Of a DNA stretch of 64,000 nucleotides, positions 57,178 to 64,000 are shown in pieces. Position 1 is the stretch's first letter. Every line of letters starts with the position of its first letter. The stretch is from positions 744,001 to 808,000 of the forward strand of contig NZ_SMZR01000001.1 in NCBI RefSeq assembly GCF_004358665.1, written 5' to 3'. Source of the DNA: Jeotgalibacillus sp. S-D1. Lineage in GTDB: Bacteria > Bacillota > Bacilli > Bacillales > Jeotgalibacillaceae. Both the position numbers and the translations under genes were made by a program. Under the pieces are notes generated by a model. The model was not told the origin of the DNA. It saw nothing but the letters and a program-made list of their open reading frames with translations, and searched no databases.

Positions 57178-58251
57178 ATGGAGTCGATAAGCTACATGAC
57201 CAGACATCTTAAAAAAACTGCATGCATCGGCATGGCACTTACCCTGTTAGCTCTTCCGTTATCCCCTGCAAAGGCTGAAATTAATAAACCGGAAATCTAT
57301 GTTGCACTTGGGGATTCGGTAGCAGCAGGCGCAACCCCCTATGATGAACTTGATGCAGGCTACACTGATATTATTGCAAACAAGCTGGCTCAAAATGGTC
57401 TGTTAGCGGCTTTTAGCAAGGATTTTGCTGTGCCTGGTTTTGCTACATCTAATATTATTGAACTTCTTGACACCGCTGAAGTACGGCAGGCAGTTGAACA
57501 AGCGACTATGATTACTCTCTCAGCTGGAGCCAATGATGTGCTTGGCCTGGTTCAGCAGGATGCAGGCGGCCGGACAGTAGCATATGATCAACTTACAGCA
57601 AATGCCGTATTAAATCAGATGCGCATTCAGTACGGGGAGTTACTGGATGAAGTTCAAGAGATAAATCCCGATGCGGCCATTTATGCGATCGGCTATTACT
57701 TCCCCTACCCTCATGTCCTTGAGACTCAGCAGCAGGGTGTGAGAAAAATGCTGGCAACGGTTAATACCATTATCCAAAACGAAGCAGAAGCAAGAGACAT
57801 TGAGTTTATCGATGTGGCAGAAGATTTTGATAAAAATGGAAATGAATATGTGCCTAATCCTACAGATGTTCACCCGAATCAGGAAGGGTATACTGCTATT
57901 GCAAGTTCCTTCTTTGAACAGGTGGAACCAAGCATTGAAGTTTCCTTAAATGATGTTCCGCCAAATCCCGGCATGTCTCCTTTTTTAGAACAGCTGATGC
58001 AATCAAATGGCGGTCAAACCCAGCCCTCTAACCAGGATGAAGCAGGGCAAAGTCCGGCTGAAAATGAATCTGATAGAAATGAAGAAACCCCGGCTGAGTC
58101 ACCGGAAGATAATTCTGATCCACAGGAATCAGCACCAATTCAGGAAAATAATCAGGATGGCCCTGAACAAGGGATTGAAGGAACTGATGGTGCAGCTTTA
58201 GGTCCAATTCCAGCTCCATCTGTTCGCCATCATGTGCCTTTATTGGGCTAA
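57178..58251 (+). CDS. Secreted SGNH/GDSL hydrolase
   Basis: This protein of about 357 residues has a signal peptide (CIGMALTLLALPLSPAKA, cleavage after AKA) and an SGNH domain with YVALGDSVAAGA (Ser nucleophile about residue 47), GANDVLGL and the DVHPNQEGYTAI Asp-His block. Its C-terminal 80 residues are a disordered tail rich in Glu, Pro and Asn that probably tethers it to or spans the cell wall. ATG at 57196 is a possible alternative start just before the signal peptide. The ester substrate is unknown. Confidence 0.85.
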   Translation: MESISYMTRHLKKTACIGMALTLLALPLSPAKAEINKPEIYVALGDSVAAGATPYDELDAGYTDIIANKLAQNGLLAAFSKDFAVPGFATSNIIELLDTAEVRQAVEQATMITLSAGANDVLGLVQQDAGGRTVAYDQLTANAVLNQMRIQYGELLDEVQEINPDAAIYAIGYYFPYPHVLETQQQGVRKMLATVNTIIQNEAEARDIEFIDVAEDFDKNGNEYVPNPTDVHPNQEGYTAIASSFFEQVEPSIEVSLNDVPPNPGMSPFLEQLMQSNGGQTQPSNQDEAGQSPAENESDRNEETPAESPEDNSDPQESAPIQENNQDGPEQGIEGTDGAALGPIPAPSVRHHVPLLG

Positions 58252-58255
58252 CAAA

Positions 58256-58298
58256 ATAAGCCTCCTGAACATTAAGTTCAGGAGGCTTTGTTTTCTTA
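58256..58298. terminator. Bidirectional terminator
   Basis: AAGCCTCCTGAAC pairs perfectly with GTTCAGGAGGCTT, between the GDSL gene and the converging symporter gene. Confidence 0.9.
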
Positions 58299-59732
58299 TT
58301 TTTCTACTGGGCCATCTTCCCAGCAGTCAGCATTTTTCAATCCGGGAATACTGTTTCTGTAAAATACAGGATCAAGACCATTTTGTTTTTGCCGCTGATA
58401 ATCCTTTAATACTTTAAACGCCAGCGGAGACAAAAGACTAATGGCTGTAAGGTTGATGAGTGCCATGGTAGCCATAGAAACATCCGCCAGGTTCCACACA
58501 ACACCGAATGATTGAACAGAACCGAAATACACCATGCCCATTACAATTAACCGGTATAAATTTAAGAATAGAGGACTGTTTTTAATAAATTCAATATTGG
58601 TTTGTCCGTAATAATAATTTCCTACAATAGAACTGAAAGCAAAAAGGAATATTGCAATGCTAATAAATGCCGCAGCCCAATCGCCTACATGGAAAGCAAG
58701 CGCATCCTGTGTTAATTGAATCCCCTCTGTTCCATTCAGGTACTCTCCGGACATAATAATGATTAAAGCTGTCGCAGTACATATTACAAGCGTATCAACA
58801 AAAACACCTAATGTCTGAATTAGCCCTTGTTTTGCCGGGTGCGTAACTCCAGCGGTTGCAGCAGCGTTCGGGGCGCTACCCATACCGGCTTCATTGGAGA
58901 AAAGACCTCTTTTTATGCCGTTCATAATTGCAGCACCAATGCCGCCTGATACAAGTTCAGTAATGCCAAAGGCATTGCTGAAAATGACTGTGAACATTTC
59001 TGGTACCAAATTTAAATTTGTAATAAGAATAAAAAGTGCTAAAAGAATATATAAAATGGCCATTACCGGTACCACAACACTTGTTACTGCTGCCACCCGG
59101 TTTACTCCTCCGAAAATCACAATTCCGGTAATAACAACCAGTACAATTCCTACAACAGATCTGTCCCAGCCAAATGAACCTTCAAGCGCCAGTGAAATCG
59201 TATTGGACTGGACTGAGTTAAATATTAAACCAAAGGTAATCGAAATAATGACTGCAAAAATGATGCCCATCCAGCGCGCGTTTAACCCTTTTTCCATGTA
59301 ATAAGCTGGACCGCCTCTAAAGCCGTCCTTATCTTTAACTTTGTACACTTGCGCAAGTGTGGATTCAACAAATGCAGATGCCGCACCTACTAAAGCAATA
59401 ATCCACATCCAAAAGACAGCACCGGGTCCTCCTAAGTAAATTGCAGTCGCAACCCCTGCAAGATTTCCTGTTCCTACGCGGGATGCAGTTGAAATAGTAA
59501 ATGCTTTAAAAGAAGATATTCCTCTTTGGCCTTCCGCTGATATCGTTGATTTTTCAGTCAGCAGCCTGCCCATGTCTCCGATTTTCGTAAACTGCATGAA
59601 GCCGCTTCGAACGGAAAAATATAAACCGCAGCCAATCAGTACGATTATCAGTATGTAATCCCATAAAAACCCATTTAATGTTGTAGCAATTGAATCGATC
59701 CTAGCTACAAATTGTAACGTACCATACTCCAA
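58296..59732 (-). CDS. AGCS-family alanine/glycine:cation symporter
   Basis: This 478-residue integral membrane transporter has about eleven helices, with TASRVGTGNLAGVATAIYLGGPGAVFW, the FSNEAGMGSAPNAAATAGV signature of the AGCS family and GGPAYYMEKGL. These proteins take up alanine or glycine with Na+ or H+. The start is TTG at 59732 with AGGAGGG seven bases upstream. It is monocistronic, and related B. subtilis genes include AlsT. The specific substrate is not assigned. Confidence 0.9.
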   Translation of the reverse strand: MEYGTLQFVARIDSIATTLNGFLWDYILIIVLIGCGLYFSVRSGFMQFTKIGDMGRLLTEKSTISAEGQRGISSFKAFTISTASRVGTGNLAGVATAIYLGGPGAVFWMWIIALVGAASAFVESTLAQVYKVKDKDGFRGGPAYYMEKGLNARWMGIIFAVIISITFGLIFNSVQSNTISLALEGSFGWDRSVVGIVLVVITGIVIFGGVNRVAAVTSVVVPVMAILYILLALFILITNLNLVPEMFTVIFSNAFGITELVSGGIGAAIMNGIKRGLFSNEAGMGSAPNAAATAGVTHPAKQGLIQTLGVFVDTLVICTATALIIIMSGEYLNGTEGIQLTQDALAFHVGDWAAAFISIAIFLFAFSSIVGNYYYGQTNIEFIKNSPLFLNLYRLIVMGMVYFGSVQSFGVVWNLADVSMATMALINLTAISLLSPLAFKVLKDYQRQKQNGLDPVFYRNSIPGLKNADCWEDGPVEK

Positions 59733-59763
59733 TTAAATCCCTCCTGGGTATAAAATAAATATA

Positions 59764-59799
59764 TGAAAAAATGGAAGAAAGAGGTTCCTTCTTCCATTC
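59764..59799 (-). terminator. Terminator of parC
   Basis: On the minus strand AATGGAAGAA pairs perfectly with TTCTTCCATT, followed by TTTTCATAT. Confidence 0.85.
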
Positions 59800-59814
59800 C
59801 CCATTCAATCGATA

Positions 59815-62244
59815 TTAAACGTCTGGAATAGCCGTTTCCTGCCATGCGCAGACAATAGTCCCTACTTCACTTTCATCGATTACAAAAGAACCATTTGAAT
59901 AACGGTCATTCAACCGGTATGCTGATGCATGAATTGTATGGCGCATGCCTTTTTTACTTTCCAATACAAAAAGATCTTCACTTGATTTTACTGCAAATAC
60001 ACTGATGACACGATGAGGGTTCTTTTTGAGCTCTCTCAGCATAATTAGTCCGCGCTTTGCCCGCGTACTAAGATCAAACTCCGCTGAGGCAATTTTTTTA
60101 ACTGCTCCGCGCTGAGTAATCATCATCAGCTGATCCTCAGGCTTAACCATAAGCCCGCTCACCACATAATCATCTTCCTTCAGATTGATGCCTTTCACTC
60201 CTGCCGCTCTAGGACCGACAGTATTAACATCCTCTTCACTAAACCGCAGACCATAGCCAAAAGAAGTAGCTAACAGCAGTTCCTTTGATCCGTCAGTTAA
60301 AAATACAGTTATCAGTTCGTCTTCTGCTTTTACGTTCAATGCAACCAATGCACGAAAGTGTCGCTGCGCTTTATAAAGATTGAATTCTGATTTCTTCACC
60401 ATGCCGTTTTTAGTGATAAAAACCAAATATTGATTTTCCTGATAATCCTTGACATGCATCGCTTTTATCAGCTGTTCATCTTTTTCAAGCGTTACGAGAC
60501 TTGCAATATGCTGACCTAAATCTTTCCACCTTATATCCGGGAGCTGATGGATCGGTATTGAGATGTAGTTGCCCTTATTCGTAAATAACAATAAAACATC
60601 CGTTGTATTGGCATCGAGTTTTACTAAAAGTCTGTCGGATTCTTTCATCGCAAAATCCTGACCATTTGAAGCAGCATAAGAGCGCAGTGACGTTCGTTTA
60701 ACATAACCGCCTTTTGTGACCGTTACAATAACATCTTCACTCGCCACCAGCACTTCCATGTTAATCTTCAGCTCTTCTATCTGATCTACAATAACAGATC
60801 TGCGTTCGTCTGTGTATTGTTTTTGAACGTTTTTGAGTTCCTTTTTAATGACTGAAATCAGTTTTTTAGGACTTTCTAAAATGGCTTGCAGCTCTTTTAT
60901 CAGTTTTTCAAGTTCCGTTGCTTCTTTTTGTAACGCTGTAATATCAGTATTGGTTAACCGATATAGCTGCAATGAAACAATCGCTTCAGATTGGGGTTCT
61001 GTAAATTCAAATCGCATTTGAAGGTTATTTTTTGCATCTTTTTTATCTTTAGACCCGCGAATTGTTTCAATGACTTCATCCAGAATGGACAATGCCTTAA
61101 TTAAGCCCTCTACAATATGCTGCCGTGTTTTTGCACGATTCAGATCAAATTCTGTTCTTCTTGTAACAACTTCTTTTTGGTGTTCAATGTAAGCATCAAG
61201 TAATTGTGACAGCCCCATTAACACGGGCCTTTTATTATGGATCGCCACCATATTAAAATTGTAGTGCACTTGCAGATCCGTATTCTTAAATAGAAAATTC
61301 AACACACCGCTCGCATCTGCATCTTTTTTCAGTTCCACTACGATACGAAGTCCTGTTCGGTCTGTTTCATCGCGAACCTCTGATATTCCTTCAACTTTGC
61401 GATCGGCACGCAGTTCATCCATTTTTTTAACAAGATTGGCTTTGTTAACTTCAAACGGAATTTCAGTAATAACCAGCTGCTGTTTTCCGCCTCTGACATC
61501 CTCAGTATCCACTTTTCCACGGATAACGATTTTGCCTTTTCCTTTTTCATAAGCATTTTTAATCCCGTCAATTCCCTGTATAATGCCTCCGGTTGGAAAA
61601 TCCGGCCCTTTAATAACCGTCATTAACTCCTCAACAGAACAGTCAGGTTTATCCATTCTCATGATAGTGGCATCAATGACTTCACCAATTTGATGAGGAG
61701 GTATTTCAGTGGCATAACCTGCGGAAATTCCTGTTGAACCATTTACAAGAAGGTTTGGATAACGAGCGGGTAAAACAGTTGGCTCTTCCGACGTATCATC
61801 AAAATTAGAAATATGATCTACTGTCTGCTTTTCGATGTCTCTGAGCAGTTCCCCTGCAATAGCAGATAATCTGGCTTCAGTGTAACGCATTGCGGCTGCA
61901 GGGTCCCCGTCCACACTACCGTTATTGCCATGCATTTCTACCAGCATATTGCGCACTTTCCAGCTCTGGCTCATTCTCACCATTGCTTCATATACAGAAG
62001 AATCACCGTGGGGATGATAATTACCGATAACATTACCGACCGTTTTAGCTGATTTACGAAATCCTTTTTCCTGTGTGTTTCCTTCAAAATGCATTGCATA
62101 TAATATTCTTCGCTGTACAGGCTTTAGCCCGTCCCTGGCATCGGGCAGGGCACGTTCCTGAATAATGTATTTACTGTATCTCCCGAATCGGTCGCCTATT
62201 ACTTCCTCAAGCGGGAGGTCTTGAAAACGTTCTGTTGCAGTCAT
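59815..62244 (-). CDS. parC: Topoisomerase IV subunit A
   Basis: ParC cuts and rejoins DNA to unlink replicated chromosomes. The 809-residue protein has the catalytic Tyr in [11 protein letters not shown] (Tyr121), the quinolone region [12 protein letters not shown] with the wild-type Ser and Glu (Ser82 and Glu86, equal to E. coli ParC Ser80/Glu84), the coiled-coil tower, and a C-terminal six-bladed domain with repeated ITKNGMVKK-type motifs. It lies 6 bp after parE, the usual order. Confidence 0.97.
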   Translation of the reverse strand: MTATERFQDLPLEEVIGDRFGRYSKYIIQERALPDARDGLKPVQRRILYAMHFEGNTQEKGFRKSAKTVGNVIGNYHPHGDSSVYEAMVRMSQSWKVRNMLVEMHGNNGSVDGDPAAAMRYTEARLSAIAGELLRDIEKQTVDHISNFDDTSEEPTVLPARYPNLLVNGSTGISAGYATEIPPHQIGEVIDATIMRMDKPDCSVEELMTVIKGPDFPTGGIIQGIDGIKNAYEKGKGKIVIRGKVDTEDVRGGKQQLVITEIPFEVNKANLVKKMDELRADRKVEGISEVRDETDRTGLRIVVELKKDADASGVLNFLFKNTDLQVHYNFNMVAIHNKRPVLMGLSQLLDAYIEHQKEVVTRRTEFDLNRAKTRQHIVEGLIKALSILDEVIETIRGSKDKKDAKNNLQMRFEFTEPQSEAIVSLQLYRLTNTDITALQKEATELEKLIKELQAILESPKKLISVIKKELKNVQKQYTDERRSVIVDQIEELKINMEVLVASEDVIVTVTKGGYVKRTSLRSYAASNGQDFAMKESDRLLVKLDANTTDVLLLFTNKGNYISIPIHQLPDIRWKDLGQHIASLVTLEKDEQLIKAMHVKDYQENQYLVFITKNGMVKKSEFNLYKAQRHFRALVALNVKAEDELITVFLTDGSKELLLATSFGYGLRFSEEDVNTVGPRAAGVKGINLKEDDYVVSGLMVKPEDQLMMITQRGAVKKIASAEFDLSTRAKRGLIMLRELKKNPHRVISVFAVKSSEDLFVLESKKGMRHTIHASAYRLNDRYSNGSFVIDESEVGTIVCAWQETAIPDV

Positions 62245-62250
62245 ATTGAA

Positions 62251-64000
62251 TTATTCCTCCTCTGAAACCATAATCTGATCGTTATCCAGGATGTTTTCAT
62301 TGTCGTCAAGCCCGAATGCAACATTGGATTCAATCCACTTTCTTCGAGGCTCCACTTTGTCTCCCATTAACGTAGTAACACGGCGTTCTGCGCGTGCTCC
62401 ATCATCAATTCTTACCCGGATCAGGGTTCTTGTTTCAGGATTCATTGTCGTTTCCCATAACTGGGAAGCATTCATCTCGCCCAAACCTTTGTACCGCTGC
62501 AGAATATAGCCCTTGCCAACTTTTTTAGTCGCTTCTCCCAATTCATCATCGGTCCACGCGTACTCGATTACTTCTTTTTTCCCCGCTCCTTTACTCACCT
62601 TATACAGAGGAGGCAGAGCAATATATACACGGCCGGCTTCAATCATCGGCTTCATGTACCGGTAAAAAAAAGTAAGCAGCAGTACTTGGATATGTGCTCC
62701 GTCGGTATCGGCATCTGTCATAATGACAATTTTGTCATATTGAATATCATCGACCTCAAAATCAGCGCCTACACCTGCTCCAATTGCATGAATAATCGTG
62801 TTGATTTCTTCATTTTTGAATATATCTGCAAGCTTTGCTTTTTCTGTATTGATTACCTTTCCTCTGAGCGGAAGTACTGCTTGAAACTTACGGTCACGCC
62901 CCTGTTTGGCAGAACCGCCGGCTGAGTCACCCTCTACTAAATAAAGCTCATTGCGGGCAGCATTTTTGGATTGTGCCGGCGTTAATTTTCCGGATAATAT
63001 GGTATCGGACTTCTTGCGCTTTTTACCGTTTCTCGCGTCTTCACGTGCACGGCGGGCAGCTTCACGCGCCTGTTGTGCACGAATCGCTTTTTTAATAAGG
63101 AGTGTACTGATTTCAGGGTTTTCCTCTAAAAAGTACAGCAGATGACCGGCAATTACACCGTCGACAGCCGACCTTGCTTCAGTTGTTCCGAGTTTCCCTT
63201 TGGTCTGTCCTTCGAACTGTAAAATGCCTTCTGGAATTCTGACCGATATAATACTTGCAAATCCCTCGCGGATGTCAGATCCATCTAAATTCTTATCTTT
63301 TTCTTTTAATAAGCTCACTTTTCTGGCGTACTCATTTATCACACGCGTAACGGCTGTTTTAGCCCCGGCTTCATGAGTGCCCCCGTCTTTTGTTCGCACA
63401 TTATTAACAAATGAAAGGATCGTTTCCGAGTATCCGTCATTAAATTGAAAAGCAAAATCCACCTCAATGCCGTCCTGTTCGCCTTCAAAAGAAACAACCG
63501 GATGCAGAACATCTTTCTCTTCGTTTAAATACGATACAAAAGCTTCAATGCCTGTGTCGAATTGAAAGGTATCATTTCTGTCATCGCGTTCATCTTTTAG
63601 CTCGATTTTAAATCCTTTGAGCAAAAAGGCACTTTCACGCAATCGTTCACACAATGTGTCGTAATTAAAATGCGTTACACTGAAGATGGATGCGTCGGGT
63701 TTAAAATGAATCAACGTCCCTGATTGATTTGTTTTTCCCTTTTTTTCAAGGGACGTGACAGGTTTACCGCCATCTTCAAAACGCATTTCATGGATGGTGC
63801 CATTTCGGTGTATAGTCACTACCAGCCATTCGGAGAGGGCATTTACTACCGATGCCCCAACACCATGCAGACCGCCGCTCGTTTTGTATCCGCCCTGGCC
63901 AAACTTTCCGCCTGCATGCAGAACAGTAAATATGACTTCAGGTGTCGGCTTTCCGGAACGGTGAATTCCTGTGGGCATACCCCGTCCATAATCCCTTATG
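62251..64000 (-). CDS. parE: Topoisomerase IV subunit B, partial
   Basis: ParE provides ATP hydrolysis for topoisomerase IV. The frame is open to the right edge, which truncates the N-terminus and the first part of the GHKL ATPase domain. Visible are RDYGRGMPTGIH at the edge, the KTSGGLHGVGASVVNAL ATP lid, the TOPRIM motif LVEGDSAGGSAKQGRDR and MTDADTDGAHI, and the C-terminal GLGEMNASQLWETTMNP. The first Met at 63978 is internal. The real start lies outside the window. Confidence 0.97.
   Translation of the reverse strand, partial: IRDYGRGMPTGIHRSGKPTPEVIFTVLHAGGKFGQGGYKTSGGLHGVGASVVNALSEWLVVTIHRNGTIHEMRFEDGGKPVTSLEKKGKTNQSGTLIHFKPDASIFSVTHFNYDTLCERLRESAFLLKGFKIELKDERDDRNDTFQFDTGIEAFVSYLNEEKDVLHPVVSFEGEQDGIEVDFAFQFNDGYSETILSFVNNVRTKDGGTHEAGAKTAVTRVINEYARKVSLLKEKDKNLDGSDIREGFASIISVRIPEGILQFEGQTKGKLGTTEARSAVDGVIAGHLLYFLEENPEISTLLIKKAIRAQQAREAARRAREDARNGKKRKKSDTILSGKLTPAQSKNAARNELYLVEGDSAGGSAKQGRDRKFQAVLPLRGKVINTEKAKLADIFKNEEINTIIHAIGAGVGADFEVDDIQYDKIVIMTDADTDGAHIQVLLLTFFYRYMKPMIEAGRVYIALPPLYKVSKGAGKKEVIEYAWTDDELGEATKKVGKGYILQRYKGLGEMNASQLWETTMNPETRTLIRVRIDDGARAERRVTTLMGDKVEPRRKWIESNVAFGLDDNENILDNDQIMVSEEE

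Noticed and set aside
1-64000. CRISPR array, tRNA/rRNA genes, insertion sequences, prophage
   Set aside because: No regularly spaced repeats, no tRNA or rRNA sequence, and no transposase, integrase or phage structural genes were seen in the window.

Overview
The window is chromosomal DNA from a low-GC, endospore-forming member of the Bacillaceae (Bacillus sensu lato). Evidence for this is a Rok-type nucleoid repressor, an SspP small spore protein, a Spo0M-type protein, an Sda-like checkpoint protein, a KinB-type sensor kinase, a YtzC (DUF2524) protein, consensus sigma-A promoters with strong AGGAGG ribosome sites, and many U-run terminators shared between convergent genes. I see no rRNA, tRNA, insertion sequence, prophage or CRISPR array. 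The window looks like core and lightly accessory chromosome, not an island.

Layout. 1-2.2 kb: end of odhA and complete odhB (2-oxoglutarate dehydrogenase), then a convergent Sda-like gene. 2.7-11 kb: DedA membrane protein, C45-type hydrolase, rok, a bacterial voltage-gated sodium channel, the yojN/yojO AAA-VWA pair and the xpaC-yaaN (TelA) pair. 11.3-19.2 kb: ArsR regulator with a two-gene Fluc (CrcB) fluoride channel, AI-2E type permease, cold-shock gene with a long structured leader, ABC-F ATPase, MhqD-like esterase and a PadR regulator. 19.2-28.7 kb: aminotransferase, DUF4139 protein, CvfB-type RNA-binding protein, metallophosphoesterase, thioesterase, YdcZ transporter, several unknown proteins, ytzC and sspP. 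28.7-37.4 kb: speD, KinB-like kinase, a c-di-GMP protein (GAF-GAF-PAS-GGDEF-EAL) overlapping a ThDP enzyme, YdjM-family membrane protein, half-length Spo0M and an acetyltransferase. 37.5-44.9 kb: lmo0937-type peptide, LCP ligase, msrA, the preQ1-riboswitch-controlled queCDE operon, ydjO, small hydrophilic proteins, SDR and PAP2 enzymes. 45-48.3 kb: hom-thrC-thrB. 48.4-51.9 kb: C39-like protein and a DUF1499/flavoprotein pair. 51.9-55.2 kb: proC-proB-proA. 55.5-64 kb: ykqA, MazG-like protein, a small gene with a LexA-like box, GDSL esterase, AGCS symporter, parC and the 3' part of parE (cut by the right edge).

Pathways present in full are threonine from aspartate semialdehyde (hom, thrC, thrB), proline from glutamate (proB, proA, proC) and preQ0 synthesis (queD, queE, queC; no queF here). 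hom carries a clear sigma-A promoter overlapped by two ATTGTCC direct repeats 21 bp apart. Perfect CcpA (cre) boxes lie about 42-43 bp upstream of the -35 elements assigned to both hom and proC. LexA-like boxes occur before a YdjM-family gene, before a small unknown gene next to the MazG-like gene, and clustered before the PadR gene.

The least expected items are the overlapping c-di-GMP/ThDP gene pair, the Nav channel, the cold-shock leader with a 19-bp perfect stem, and the regulatory-site geometry above. No clearly new multi-gene defence or biosynthetic system is visible. All functional statements rest on motif reading and family memory, without database searches.
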